Program-made: the position numbers and the translations under genes
Shown here: positions 9,941 to 21,719 of the stretch, in pieces
How positions within the stretch are numbered: the first letter of the stretch is position 1
Layout of the letters: each line of letters opens with the position of its first letter
Notes under the pieces: model-generated
What the model was told of the DNA's origin: nothing
The model's input: the letters and a program-made list of their open reading frames with translations, nothing else
Database searches by the model: none
NCBI GenBank assembly: GCA_026075535.2
Contig: AP026544.2
Span: 9,858,001-9,922,000, forward strand
DNA length: 64,000 nt
DNA from: Tricholoma matsutake
Taxonomy: Eukaryota > Basidiomycota > Agaricomycetes > Agaricales > Tricholomataceae
Reading direction: 5' to 3'

Positions 9941-11405
9941 TAGGCAATGGCACAGGTACTCCCATGGGTATGCAGAGCTCTACCCATACCTGTATCCACA
10001 CAGGTACTGGCAGGTGTCAATTCCTGCATGGGTTTTGTATGACTCCCAAGTATATATACATTATATTATATAAATTCAACTACATTAATAACTATTTATT
10101 ATACTAAGAACCCCCCACTTGCATTTGTGAGAAAGAGGGGGGTGGCAGTCATAACATCATGCCAGTCTTAATTAGAACCTAAAAACATTAGTTAGTAAGA
10201 ATAAAAAAGAAAAGAATTAAAAAAGAATATACTTATGGCCCAAGAAATGTTGACGTCTCTTGGATGCACCTCCTGTCATTGTTGTCATTGTTGTCCCATC
10301 CCCATCCCAGTCCTTGTTGTGCCATTGTGGTGGTGTTTGCTGCCCTGCCTGTCCCCTCACCGATTGTCTCCTCCTCATTGTGTTGGGCCTGTTTATGTTG
10401 TCCCTCATTGTTGGCTGCCAACACCTGCAATCCACCCTATGAGCAGTGGCTTGTAGGCATGGTGTGGGTGTGTTATCATGGTGGTAGGTCCTAGATCGGT
10501 GGGGTTAGGGGGGGTTAGTGACATGGCATGGGTAGGGGGGTGCTTACCTGTTGGGTATCCTCCTCTAGAGGTCTCCCAGAATCCCTCTGCACCTTCCTAA
10601 CCCCACTACATGGTCTCACATCCCAGTTGGATGGGGAGGGTGGGTGTGGTTCATCACCTGTCAGTGTCCGCCATTATCATTATGATAAAAACATGAAACA
10701 AACAGAAAAAACATACTTGGGGCCCAAACAATGCAATCACCATTTGGGCCCATGTTGCTTCTGAGAAGGTTTGTTCATGGCCATTGATCATCACCCTGCC
10801 ATCCACCCTGTGAGCAGGGGCTTGCAGCGGCGCATAGGGTGGGGTAGCAGAGTTGGGCCCATTGTTACAAGATGATTATAACCTAAAAATGAAAGCAAAT
10901 TAGTTAGTAAAAAGAATGAAAGAAAAAACTTACCTGGGCCCAAACACTGATGTACAGCATTTGGGCCCATTTTCTGTCTCTTGGCCATGGCTGTATTTGG
11001 TGTGTTGAGGGTCATGGGGGCAGTGGCAGTGGGGGTTGAAGGAGCAGGTGATGGTCGTAGTAGGTGGATGAGGAGGGGAGCAGGCAGCATTGTCAATGAT
11101 GATGGTGTGCTGTGGTTAAGAACAAAGCAGGTACAAATTAGGTAAATAACATGTCAACAATCAACGAAGATGCAGCTTGGTGCACACAAGGCCAAGTGGC
11201 CCATGTGCATCCCAGGGCATATAAACCCTCCCTTTTCTACTCAATGAGCTGGGCTTGCCCTGCTTGTATTTTTAAATATGTAGTTAGTTAAATAGATTTA
11301 CATAGATTAATATGAGTTACTATGAGCTCCTTCCTTGGTGATGGGTAGGTCACGGGTTGTGGGTGATGGATCCATGACCTGTACCTATACCCATGCTATA
11401 GCCTA
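9941..11405. mobile_element. Non-autonomous hAT-like element, 1465 bp, perfect target duplication
   Basis: The element starts TAGGCAATGGCACAGG and ends CATGCTATAGCCTA, and is flanked by a perfect 8-bp duplication TAGGCAGA (9933-9940 and 11406-11413). Its ends resemble those of the 5604-6637 element. The interior contains three hairpin-core or GGGCCCAAAC...TTTGGGCCC modules (10230, 10714, 10930) and poly-A-like runs, but no gene. ORFs here are low-complexity leucine/valine or histidine translations of repeats. Confidence 0.8.
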
Positions 11406-11413
11406 TAGGCAGA

Positions 11414-11624
11414 TCAAGGCCACCAAATAGCATTGTACCAAGGGGTAGAGGTCAGAAGGGGTGCTCCACCTCTAAATATAAAACTGTCAACATGCACAAA
11501 TGTAATAGAAGGGAAAATTAGTAATAAAATAAGGAAAAATGAAGAATAGGAGGAAATGAAGTGAGGAAAAATATAGGATGAATGTAAAAAATAGGAAAAA
11601 CACACAGGGCATCCCCTAGTCCCC
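11414..11624. other. Noncoding spacer between hAT element and copia remnant
   Basis: AT-rich sequence with purine runs (11480-11600) and no supported gene. It separates the target duplication of the 9941-11405 element from the copia integrase remnant. Confidence 0.5.
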
Positions 11625-12573
11625 TTACACAACTGGGGTAAAGGTATGTGATGGTTCTTCACTAGTTGATTCAGATGTATGTGATGGGGGGAAGGGTGTA
11701 GGTGGTGTGAACATGTAGTTCTCATGACTTTCAATGAATTTGACATTGTAGGAACTGTAGACTTTACCCATCTCACAATGGTAGCATTGATATGCTTTGG
11801 ATTTCAGCTCGCAACCAATAAGGATGCACTCAATTGACCATTTATAGATTTTGGGGTTATTCTTGTTTTGGATGAAAACAAGCACTTTACACCTGATCTC
11901 TTTCATGTAAGAGTAGTCTGGTGGCCATTCATACCACATTTCCCAAGGCGTCAAACCTTGTAGTGAATGTGTTGTAGTTTTGGCATGAAGATGTGATGCA
12001 GCTAAATACAACTCATCCCAGAGGTAAGGTGGTAAATTTGCATGGATGCACATTGTGTGTGCCTTTCCCATCAGTGTCTGGTGCATATGTTCAACTCAAA
12101 TGGATGTGAAGTACAATCTTCCACAATGTTCATAATATACAAATTGCCAAAATGTGATTTTACATTGTGTGGCCCTGATAAGTCTACCCATACTTTCTTG
12201 AGTTTTCACTTCGCTGTATGGCCCTCCCCTTCTGCATGTTTCTTAGGAACAGGTGAACATGTCTGTTTTCCAAGAATACAAGATTCACATTTAGGGGTTT
12301 GAAAGAAGACTGTGGGCATACCTGCAATTGTCCCCTTCCTAGCCATGTCCTGCAGCACCTGGTAATTTGCATGCCCAAGGTGGTTGTGCCAGGTGACAAT
12401 ATTAGGCACTGGGTGGACAGCGAGCGTGTGTTCAGTAGACACAGAAGGGAATAGAGTTTCTTGTTAGAGCATAGGATGCCTTGGGTGATATGAGCACCAG
12501 TAGATTTGTTGGTAATCCAGCATGATGAGTCATCAAAATAAGCAACAGAATTAGAGTCTTTAAGCTGATTCAA
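11625..12573 (-). pseudogene. copia protease tail, GAG-pre-integrase and integrase remnant
   Basis: The pre-integrase zinc domain is clear at 12385-12230: WHNHLGHANYQVLQDMARKG, then CESCILGKQ (HH-CC). Integrase starts with KKVWVDLSGPHNVKS, holding the first catalytic aspartate, but after IVEDCTSHPF the sequence jumps straight to HMHQTLMGKAHTM, which lies after the catalytic glutamate in relatives. The core between the second aspartate and glutamate is therefore deleted. The rest (LPPYLWDELYLAASHLHAKT, GLTPWEMWYE) is the conserved integrase C-terminal region, ending at 11625. Confidence 0.75.
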
Positions 12574-12579
12574 TAGACT

Positions 12580-13579
12580 TGCTGGGCAGGGGGTTGCTGG
12601 TTAGACCAGCAAGTTCACCTCTAGTAGCCTCAGCATTGTTCAGAGCACTGGAATTGATCATCACTGTGAATGCTTGACCATTACTATCCTTTATGGTAAT
12701 GGGGACTTTTGAGGTAGGCTTAGGGGTCTTGGAGCCAGATTTCTTCTTATCAAAAGCCTGCTTTAATGCTGCCTTCAACTCCTCAATAGTCTTACCCTCC
12801 ATTCCCCCACTGTTAGAAACACAGTACTCCATGGTGTGTCCAGTACACTTGCAGTTGCTACAAACAATGGTTCTGGAAGATCTAGATGGTTTGGCTGTCA
12901 CAGCAAGTGCAAGGGAAGATGAGTCATGATTATGCACATTGTTCTCCAAAAGGGACTGTTTATTCTCTGGGAAAAGACAAATATCCTTGCAAGTATACAG
13001 TGCAGAATCTGTGGATGCTGCAATGTCTTAGGGTATAATGGAACAAGCATGGGGGAAATGGGAAGACAAAGAGTTGAGGAGCACAATACAACTCAGGAGA
13101 TCAGAGGTTACAGTACCCATAGCAAATGCACACTCAACAAGTGCACAGATGCATCCAGCCATCTCCAGGAGAGGTGTATCCTTTGTGCATTGAATAGTAA
13201 GTGCCTGCTGTAACAAAGTGACTTGCCTGATGGGCCCCTCCTTCTGGTGACACTTATGAACATACTCCCAGGTTGCCTTAGGGGACATCTTAGGAATTAA
13301 GAAAGGGCATTCCAAGGATGCCACCCCAGAGGAAATAAAAGCATATGCTAAACAACAGTTCACTTTCCAGTTAGATAAAGCCTATGGTTTGGTAGCTGGA
13401 GGCTCCTCTACATTGCCTGTGACATACTTAAACAGCCCATTTAGAGATAGGGTGATGGTAATATCCTTGCTCCACTCTTTGTAGTTAGATTTGAGCTTGT
13501 TGAGCTTACCCCTGGAATATTGGGTAGAGAGTTGTATGAGGGAAATGGAGGGGGGATTGGCTTCTGGAGAGGCAGTCAT
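12580..13579 (-). pseudogene. copia gag with zinc knuckle
   Basis: The N-terminus (13579-13382) has the copia-type gag signature NKLKSNYKEWSKDITITLSL and NGLFKYVTGNVEEPP. The middle (13363-13028) includes ATWEYVHKCHQKEGPIRQV. The C-terminal part (12949-12580) carries the knuckle CSNCKCTGHTMEYC, a proper CX2CX4HX4C, followed by a lysine-rich tail. Three ORFs in different frames make up what should be one polyprotein, so at least two frameshifts are needed. Confidence 0.75.
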
Positions 13580-13706
13580 GGTGGAATATAGTAAATGCTA
13601 GGGCAGAAGAGATGGAGGAAAGATGAGAGTAGAATACAAAGAGACCGAGTGCATTCAATATACTGACATGTGTGTGATAAGATAAGATGGTGATCAGATC
13701 GCCAAT

Positions 13707-14600
13707 TGAAGAAAATGATGAAGCTCAAATCATCGAGTGGCTAGAAGGGATATCTATCATCACTATGCATGACAGAAGTGGCCCATAACCTGTAGAAATC
13801 CAACCTAGATGATACACAGATAAACTCAGTCTGTGTATAATGGACTACATCAAGGTTACTAGTGCTGCTGCAGTTCAGTTCTGAACCAAAGTTTGAACCT
13901 GAACCTTTCAGAACCAGACTGAAGTTCAGTTCAAAGTTCAATGGTTTTGCTGAACTGAACCAAAAGTTCAGTTCAGGGTTTAGGCAAAGGCAACATTTTG
14001 TGAACCCATTCAAATGGGTTCAAACTGATCAACTTGTGTTGAAGAAATTTACCTGCAAGGGACCAGGAAAGTGCTTTGTGGTGATGTATTCAGGGTTGGA
14101 TCAGGGTTTATGCTCACCACTCAGGAATTTTGATGCGCCACTGTGCATCGGTGGCTGCACTTTGAGTTTGTTTGGCTCAGGCATGCAACTTCCTTCTTGC
14201 ACATAATCAAGTTGAGGTCATGTTTCAGGTGCAACCATGGGTTCAGCAGTTGAAAACCCACACATCGACTGACCCGTCCATCCAGTCACAAATTTTATCA
14301 TCATTCCAACTGTGTCACAGCACTTATGTGAACTTGTATTTGGTTCTCAGTTTGAACCCTCCTTGAACTGAACTGAAAGGTTCAAAAAAAAAGTCAGAGA
14401 ACCAGACTGAACTGAATGGCAGCAGCACTAATAGTAAGTAACCATAACTGATTGACAAAAATAATCTCAGTCTGTGTATAATGGACTGAGGTGTGTGTAG
14501 ATACTATGTCTGATATATATACTGTCTGTAGGACAATTGGATATAAGTCAAAGGGATGTAATAAAGAGATAAGGAACATAGATGTATGCATCATGAAGTC
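13707..14600 (-). repeat. Probable copia 5' LTR carrying a MITE
   Basis: Noncoding sequence upstream of copia gag begins with TG at 13707 (CA end on the minus strand). A 22-base word CTCAGTCTGTGTATAATGGACT occurs on both sides of the internal MITE (about 13826 and 14469). TATA-like sequence is present near 14512. No second LTR copy is in the window, so the outer boundary is uncertain. Confidence 0.4.
13860..14430. mobile_element. MITE with TAGTGCTGCTGC ends (about 570 bp)
   Basis: TAGTGCTGCTGCAGTTCAGT at the left and ACTGAACTGAATGGCAGCAGCACTA-type sequence at the right form inverted ends. Both subterminal regions are filled with GAACC/GGTTC and TTCAGTT words, closely resembling the interior of the hAT-type element at 26864-28629. 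No clean target duplication is visible. The single ORF (13862-14206) is an artefact of the GTTCAGTTC repeats. Confidence 0.65.
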
Positions 14601-14800
14601 TACTATAAATAACCCACTGCATCAAACTGCACCATAGCCATGTAGCACATATTCATGGTGTAGATCTCAACATGCAGAGGGACATTTTCAAATGTATGGC
14701 CTTTTCCTTGCCATTCATGGAAAGAAGCACCCAGCAGTGGAGGGGATGAGGTGATGGTCCTGGTCCTGTTAGTCTTTAATCTTGATTTTGATTTTAAATA
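14431..14800. other. Noncoding, partly LTR-like sequence
   Basis: Nothing codes here. Up to about 14600 it looks like the outer part of the copia LTR; beyond that it is unremarkable AT-rich sequence leading to the MITE at 14801. Confidence 0.4.
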
Positions 14801-15081
14801 GGGAAATGCACAGCCTGCAGGTTTCCCATGCTTTTATTTCCAATGAGTTTTGCATGAAAAAATGATTTTCTGGAAGCTTTTTGTTGGCTCTCTGTGATCC
14901 AATACATAAAGCAATATCTGGGTGACATTTCTCATGTGACAAGGCTGAGAATATATTATTTTGTCCATCATATCACAAGGCCCATTGAATAGCTACCAGA
15001 ATATCATGTTTTCATGATTTTTCATGCAAAACTCATTGAATAAATTAGGAAATAAAAGCGTGGGAAACCCGTGCATTTCCC
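14801..15081. mobile_element. MITE with about 60-bp terminal inverted repeats (281 bp)
   Basis: The left end GGGAAATGCACAGCCTGCAG and right end ACCCGTGCATTTCCC are inverted, and the match extends inward through CATGCTTTTATTTCC...CAATGAGTTTTGCATGAAAAA on the left and its complement on the right. The arms are around 60 bp and nearly identical, so the RNA would fold into a long hairpin. No coding capacity. It is the last mobile element before the dynamin gene island. Confidence 0.8.
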
Positions 15082-15800
15082 ATCATGGCAACATCAACAT
15101 CAACACCGACGGTGGCCATAAGCGGATAAAAGGGATCCTGTAGCTGCCGCAGAGCTGTCAAAGAGCGGTTGATGATCAAAAAAATAAGATTTAAAGCCAG
15201 TCTTTGTACCTTGCAACTACTTTACAGCACCTGGAATATCCCGTTCGCCACAGACTTGGCGCAGAGCTTTGACCAGAGTTTTTACATTTTTTACGTACCG
15301 TTCCTAGATGTAAGCAATATGTAATCATGTTAATAACACTTTGTTAAGTAATAACATCCCACTTATATACGCAACCCTAAACTGGATCGTTCCCCGTTTG
15401 TTGTTTGTCATAGTATGTCTGTCATTTTGTTGCCCATTCCGAATTCGTCTGGGGCGTTTCAGCTTTGGCAGCTGTCTCCGAGCCATATAATGTCGTCATT
15501 ACATAGTTATAACATAAAAGAAGAAAGGAAATAGTTGAAAGAAGCAAAGAGGTTCACCTGGGGGTCTGAATGTCGTTTGAGCCCCGTGTTGTGTATAATT
15601 GCCAAGTTTCTGCCTGTGGCTGATGTGGAAGTGGACACACTACAATTCCACAGGGTGATAAACCTACAACGCTACAAAGTAGATTGCCGTAGGTAACAGT
15701 TATCTGACACACAGGTACTTAAACAGTCCCTGGTTGTTCTTTGGTTTTACCCCCGATAGAATAATTACAATGGATTATACTATACGGAGTACAACGCGAT
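15082..15800. other. Low-repeat upstream region of the dynamin-like gene
   Basis: No ORF or repeat that I can support. Base composition is more even than in the flanking transposons. It ends with the promoter elements listed separately. Confidence 0.4.
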
Positions 15801-15823
15801 CACGTGACAATATACTATAAATA
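15801..15823 (+). promoter_or_regulatory. Candidate core promoter of the dynamin-like gene
   Basis: A TATAAATA box at 15816-15823 lies 40 bases before the ATG at 15863, and a palindromic CACGTG (bHLH-type E-box) is at 15801-15806. With a usual TATA-to-start distance the 5' untranslated region would be very short, about 15 bases. Confidence 0.45.
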
Positions 15824-15862
15824 GGTAAATAGACTGCAACTTATGCCCCAATTTACCATACA

Positions 15863-18800
15863 ATGCCTGAGAATGATGCTACTGGAATATCCTCTTCAGA
15901 CTACGCTATACGTTCCAAGCAGTTACTGTCCCTTGTCAATCACCTACGCGGAATCGGGTACGAAGTTCTTCACTCTACTAGTGCCACTTCCTGGCAGAAC
16001 TGAGTGTGACTTACGACGTTTAGCGCCCAAGGAGAGCTTGATCTTCCTCGTATAACTGTTATAGGAAAACAGAGTGCTGGTATATGGATTTGTACCCTTG
16101 ATGGTGGCGGTGATTTACGTTTCTTTCAGGAAAATCGAGCGTTGTTGAGGCCATTTCCGGAGTTCGTCCTTTCATAAATCCTTCAGTGGCTTTCTTTCTG
16201 ATATATTCTGCCTGTGTAGATAAACGTTCCTCGCGATGCCGGAACATGTACACGCTGTCCGATGGAGTGTAGGCTATCATCCTCGTCCGGCCCATGGTCT
16301 TGCAGGGTGTCAATTCGCCGAGAGTTCGACACTAGCGGGAAGCCTTTGGACGAAGTTTCTGAGCAATTTTTTGGGGTCGTCATAACCAACAAGGAAGAGG
16401 TCGAACCCCGACTCCGACGCGCCCAATTTGCCGTGCTCAATGCTCACATTCCTTTTTCTAAAGTCCTCTCAATGCCAATGGAAGACATTCAGAAACATTC
16501 TGCTCAAAACAAGTCGAAATCGTTCTCCAGAGATGTCGTATGCATTGATCTTCAAGGTCCAGAACTAACAGATTTATCATTCATCGACCTTCCTGGTATG
16601 TAACTTGTGGCATTAGGATTTGTTATTGACAATACTTAATTCGTCGGTGCTTAAAGGATTAATTCAAAATGCAGAACCTGAAGAAGTTCAACTCGTTGAA
16701 GACATGGTAGTTTCGCACATCAAGGGCAACTGCCTCATCCTCGCTGCATTGCCGGTGACTGGTTTGTGGTGTTCGCTACTACTATTGATTTATATCATAA
16801 TTTATCCTGTTCTGCAGACGATATTGAAAATCAAAAGGCTTTACGATTGGCCCAGAAAGAAGACCCGCATGGTCGACGTACTATAGGTAAAGTCACTCGA
16901 TATCGATACACGATCCGGTCTAACCGCCGCTTGTCAGGTGTCTTAACTAAACCTGACATGCTGTCAGCTTCTTCTATCAATGCACGAAATATGTGGCTTG
17001 ACATCCTGGAAGGTCGAACTCACCCCTTGAAGCACGGGTATTACTGTACACGACAGCCCGATGATTTAGAGCGAGAGGCGGGAATTACCACGACTGAGGC
17101 CCGTGCTGCTGAAGTTGCCTTCTTTTCCCACAATCCGCCATGGTCGAATTCCCTACACCGTCAACGGCTGGGTATCGGAAATCTCGTGAAGACGCTAAGT
17201 AATCTGTTAATTCAGATAATAAATGAGAGGTAGCTGGGCTTGTTTCGATCTCCGTTTCCCTGACGATATGTCCTTAGTCTGCCAGAGATTCACTTACAAA
17301 CATCGCGACACCTCGAGAGCTGCAGGGAGGAGCTGGGCAGTCTTCCTCCCATGATCGACATGGATCCCGCATCCTATATCTTAACGCTGCTCACCCATCT
17401 TTGTGACAATGTCCAGCAATACGTACGCGGAAGCTCCGACTCCAGCCTCCTCATTCATCATAACAGAGACGCCTACGCCATATTCAAAGAGTCTATAAGA
17501 TTAACGACTCCGAATTTCATTCCTTTTCCCGATGCAAGCCACAACAATGCTAGTATATTGAAGAGTATCGCAGAGGGCGAGGAAGATGCCAAAGAGCTCA
17601 CTGGTAACATGAAACCTATTTATTTGAACGACATGCGCAAGCATATTATGAAGTATATCTAAGCGTCTATTTTTCCTGATATATCCGTAACATCATTCTT
17701 CGCTCTCTTTCAGGTCGGTCACACGAGAATTGCCTGGCAATGTACCATATCAAGCCAAAGTCGCCATAATTGCAGCTACACAAAACACCTGGTCGTCGTC
17801 TGTCCACGCCTGCTTTAACAGCATTCGAGCATCATTTTTGAAAGTATTACTGAAGTGCGTAGACGATAATATCAAGCAATATGATCTTCTTCGAGGTACT
17901 TTAACGTGAGCTTCGATCAAGCTATGATGGAGTGGCACTTACAACGTCAACTTTCTGCAAAGTTCGTTTGTCACTGAGTTGGTGGCGAAGCACTACGATT
18001 CATGCCTTGTATTCCTCGACGCAATCCTTGAGGTCGAATTGACGCCGTACACCCAAAACTTTCACTATCTTGAGTCGTCTTCTTCCAAGTGGCTCGCGAA
18101 GTACAAAGACGTACGGTCCCGGCTCAACGAGGTGAAACCCACACAAAAGTTCTCATTGACTCCGTCTATGCCTACTGCTCCGAGCCAGTCTCTTCCAAGC
18201 CAGCCACCTCTTTTCGCTTGTATGTCTCGATTTCATTGCATTTCGACCCTGCTAATTCCGTATCTCTCCCAGTTGCAACGAAACCATCGGCCTTTGCATT
18301 CCCGAGAGCTCCATCCGTTGCTCCACCCTCATCTCCAGTCCCCACCTCATCGTCATCGTCCGTGGAACCAACCGTGAAACCGTTTTGGAATCACCCGCCT
18401 CTTACCCCAAGCGCGCCAAATAGTGCCTTACCAGAGAAGACTATAGACACGGAGAAAATCAACAATGCGCTCGCCTCGCTGGCTGAGATTGGTTATGTTG
18501 GACTGACGAAAGACGACTTGGGCAAATTAAACCCTCCGGACGAATACGAAACAGAACTGAAGGTTATGGCAGAAGTTAAAGGATATTTCCAAGTCGCGTA
18601 CAAGGTTTGCTATCTGGTCTCGTTGTTTACCCCTTCTTTCGAGCTTACAGGTGTTCCAGAGAATTATTGATAACGTCCCGTCGCTCATTGACCGGATGTT
18701 CATTAAGGCCGTTGGGAAGGAGTTACAGCCCTTCCTAATTTCTAAATTTGAGTTGGGAACTGTTGCTGCGACTGCTCGCTACTCTGCCTATCTCGCTGAA

Positions 18801-18893
18801 GATCCAAATCTAGTTGGCAGGCGCGAGGAGCTCGCAGCGCGGAAAAAGAGGCTCGAAAAGGTACAGCTTGAACTTTACAATTTCGGACTTTAA
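15863..18893 (+). CDS. Dynamin-like GTPase (12 exons, 807 codons)
   Basis: Large membrane-remodelling GTPase of the dynamin superfamily. Exons by my model: 15863-15957, 16024-16079, 16130-16161, 16220-16595, 16657-16761, 16818-16886, 16938-17229, 17278-17652, 17714-17905, 17963-18219, 18273-18604, 18651-18893; they total 2424 nt with no internal stop. The P-loop ITVIGKQSAGKSS crosses an intron; then VPRDAGTCTRCP (switch 1), FIDLPG (G3) and VLTKPDML (G4). The middle/stalk domain follows, then a proline/serine-rich spacer (about residues 610-680) where classical dynamins have a PH domain, and a C-terminal GTPase effector domain (GYFQVAYKVFQRIIDNVPS). No PH domain or transmembrane segment is seen, so it resembles Vps1/Mx-type proteins. 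It is flanked on both sides by repeats but looks intact. Confidence 0.9.
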
Positions 18894-19016
18894 AACATGC
18901 CCCTCCTCGTACCACTTGACCATCTCAAACGCGTGAATCTACTTTTTATAGACCTTGGACAGACTGCGTTGATATACATGCATCACACAACGTTGATTCC
19001 TGTCAGAGTTTACAGC

Positions 19017-19022
19017 AATAAA
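19017..19022 (+). terminator. Polyadenylation signal of the dynamin-like gene
   Basis: AATAAA 124 bases after the stop codon, the first such hexamer downstream. It is consistent with a 3' untranslated region of about 150 bases. Confidence 0.4.
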
Positions 19023-19475
19023 TTAACAATTCAACGTACTTATAAAGTGAGGGTTCCGTGTAGCGAGGAGTAAGAGCACTTGAGTCAAATGGACGACTGG
19101 ACTGGACTAGATGTGGACCTTGACGACTCAAACCGTGGTTAAAATTAGCAACGATGGAGTGGTTTCGTCGGAAATTTGTCCGCATAACGCTTCACCATGA
19201 CCAAATATCGTAGAACCGCCACGGAAACAACATCTGTATAATTCAATGGGGACGTTCGTTGTACTGACGAAGTTCCAGCTGTGACGCCATTCCACCCAAC
19301 CTTCCCACAGTACCTTACTAATTAGAAAGAAGGGTGCCTCCTTCTTGTCCAGGACTATCGAGGCAGGTTGTCGAAGGCACATGCAACATCTGATTTGAAA
19401 GTGACCAGACATTTTCTAAGGTTGGTGAAGCAGGCATCATGCATCAGCAAAAAATTGCCATGTTTTCAATAGTTT
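19023..19475. other. Unassigned sequence downstream of the dynamin-like gene
   Basis: A 94-codon minus-strand ORF (19412-19128) is open but I do not recognise it; it contains FFLISKVLWEGWVEWRHSW and has no intron signals or start context that single it out. It may be a gene remnant. Nothing else is visible. Confidence 0.25.
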
Positions 19476-20980
19476 TCATTGGTTTCCTCTAGTTTCTCAG
19501 TTCCCGGAAACCAGAAACTGGGAAACTCAGAAACTTCTATGTACATATTTGTACTACGAGGTAAATAAGATAAGGGGGCAAGCCCGAGAGGGGTTATATA
19601 CCTTGAGATGCCAAACATTGCCAAATGGTTTGTTGGTCTGTGCACCAGCAGAGGTATATAAACAATCAGCCACATCAACAATTCTCTGGGCATGTCATCT
19701 CGATAAGTAGTTATGATCAATTATACTTATGGTGCCGATCACTTACACACTGCTAAGATAGGCGACACGCAAATCCAGCACCTTATGTAATCGCTTATAA
19801 ATAAGCTCCCATGGCCAAATCTTGATGTTACGAAAAAAAATTTACATTTGCAACCAAGATTTTACCTGCCAAAATAACTTTCCACATCTGCCAAATTTCA
19901 GACTTGCAAATACTCTCTATTGCCAAACATCTAGAGTAGGCAGAAGATCAATGCATGCCTATTTCACTTCAGCAACTGGTTAGACAGTGAAGTGTACTGT
20001 GGTATCTTTCTGCAACTGGATTAGTAATCAAGTTACTATGTGATTGGTCATGTGTATGGCCAAATGTCAGTGTCAAGAATTTTTGAAATGTGTGAAAAAG
20101 CATCAGAAATGATAAATAATGACTTTAGCATAAAAAAATAAATTTAGATTTGGGAGGCCCTCTCCTATCCAACCACTACATATTTTAAAAAATTAACTTC
20201 TAGGAATCATTCATAGGCTTCTTTGGCAGCCTTCCTAGGACTCCAAATGAAATTTCTTGAAATGTGGCAAGAGGGGAAGTGGTTGCAGAAGGCTTCAGTT
20301 TTGGCTTACATAAACAGGTGATGGATTTGCATGTTGCCTATCTTACTTTTGTGCAACCACCAATCTGGCTGCCCAAAAAAAAAAACTTTAGCCCTAAAAA
20401 ACACAGTCAGGAACTATTTTTAAGCACATTTGAGGTTGAGTAAATAGTGTGAAAATTTTGACATGGATTGAGTACTGCTGTGCCTATCTATGGCCAAATA
20501 ACCTTGCAAATGCCAGAAACAGGCATAATGAACTTGAAACAATAATTGGATTTTGTTATTCACACCATAGTAGTTCATCATGAAATTTCTCTTCCAGTTT
20601 TTGTGATATCAGTATTATGTCAATACAACCTCTTCAAAACACACATAAGAGTGTTTATACAAGAGGGATAAGAACTACCCCTTTTTTGCGAGTTGTAGAG
20701 GTAAGAAACCCTCAATACAATATCTTCTTATCACTAAAAGGAGTGTTTCTACAAGAGGAATAAGAAAATGGTTGTTTTTTGGAGGACCAGAAAAGTTTGT
20801 ACAAAGGTAGTGGTGTGTAAGTGATCGGCACCATAGATATTGGTTTCCTATGTTTTCAGGTTTCTATAATATATTTTCCCCAGGCGGTTTCCCTGAAACT
20901 GGACATGGGTTTCCCAGTCTGCTAATTTCCTAGTTCTCACTGGTTTTTTTGGTTTCCTGGGGTGAGAAACCGATGGAAAC
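19476..20980. mobile_element. TIR element with GGTTTCC-rich ends, split by a TA-flanked element
   Basis: AGTTTTCATTGGTTTC at about 19476 and its imperfect complement GAAACCGATGGAAACT at about 20965-20980 look like inverted ends. Both subterminal regions are dense in GGTTTC/GAAACC and TTTCCCAG/CTGGGAAA words. No transposase ORF is present. Its right end abuts the reverse-transcriptase remnant at 20985 and above, which stops abruptly there. The boundaries are approximate. Confidence 0.45.
19730..20833. mobile_element. TA-flanked non-autonomous element (1104 bp)
   Basis: TGGTGCCGATCACTTACACA at the left and its complement TGTGTAAGTGATCGGCACCA at the right are perfectly inverted over 21 bp (19730-19750 and 20813-20833). 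TA follows immediately outside both ends (19728-19729 and 20834-20835). A TA duplication suggests the Tc1/mariner superfamily. The interior is AT-rich; no ORF reaches transposase length. Confidence 0.75.
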
Positions 20981-20984
20981 TGAA

Positions 20985-21465
20985 TTCTTTGATTACTGAT
21001 GTGGAAGTCTGACCAAAAAGTATGCATATCAGTGTATTTGACTTTTGCCTCTGAACATAGAAATTTATTGTTGATTCCAGAATGAGAGTGGTCAGTGACA
21101 ACAGGAGGCTTTGCATTCTTCCAAAACATAGGAGAGATTTTCATTCCTGGAGGCAGCTCTGTGGTATTCAGAGAATCAGACTATCATCCAGCAGCAATTT
21201 CACAATCAAGAAAGGCACAAATTGCTTCTGTATCTTCAGGATTAGAATCATAGTTTGGAGTGACCTCTTCAAGCTCAATTTTCCATTCTCCTTCATTAAA
21301 AGACCAAAAACCTTCACAAAAACCTTTCATGACAGACTGAACAAAAGGTTGGTTTGAATGGTCAGTTAATAGAAGTTTCAACTTGTCAACATCAAATAGT
21401 GTTTCACCTTTGAATGCATCAAGGCCTAATGAATGGATAGACTCTTGAACCGTTAGATCATCCAA
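20985..21465 (-). pseudogene. Reverse transcriptase remnant (Ngaro/DIRS-like family)
   Basis: The minus-strand reading starts in DVDKLKLLLTDHSNQPFVQS, continues with MKGFCEGFW and WKIELEEVTPNYDSNPED, has stops near 21180, and resumes with ELPPGMKISPMF, NAKPPVVTDHSHSGINN and AKVKYTDMHTFWSD. The (N)QPFVxSVxxGxxEGFW segment also occurs in the Ngaro-like element at 58169-58290 (YPNRPFVESVCRGLREGFW), so both belong to one wider family. The catalytic YxDD part is missing because the sequence breaks at the TIR element ending near 20980. Confidence 0.6.
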
Positions 21466-21719
21466 GAGGGGTTGAGGTGGAGATAGTGAAGGAGGAGTAG
21501 ACTCAGTGTAAAGTGCTGATGGTAAAATGTGATCTATTTAATTAGGGTTATTCATGGTAGCCATTCTTGGGCCATTTTTGGCTGATTTTCAAACTCATTA
21601 ATGTATTTCACAGTAGAGATTTTGATGCTGTTTTCAAGCTAGATTTTGACTAGATTTCAGATCAGATTTCATCCATGAAAATGTCCAAAAACAGAGTGAA
21701 AACTGTTTTCAACTCTGTC

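Larger units (their letters stand above)
11625..13707 (-). mobile_element. Ty1/copia retrotransposon, truncated (gag to integrase)
   Basis: Gag, a CCHC knuckle, the GAG-pre-integrase zinc domain and pieces of integrase follow in order on the minus strand; reverse transcriptase and RNase H are absent because the element ends abruptly at about 11624. Integrase before RT is the copia order. In front of gag, GATTGGCGATCTG-like sequence follows a CA end at 13707, compatible with a primer-binding site (TGGCGATCTGATC) next to an LTR. The element is inactive: frameshifts, an internal integrase deletion and no pol C-terminus. Confidence 0.8.

Noticed and set aside
16059..16440. Minus-strand ORFs across the dynamin exons
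   Set aside because: They are antisense to well-supported exons with matching splice sites and GTPase motifs.
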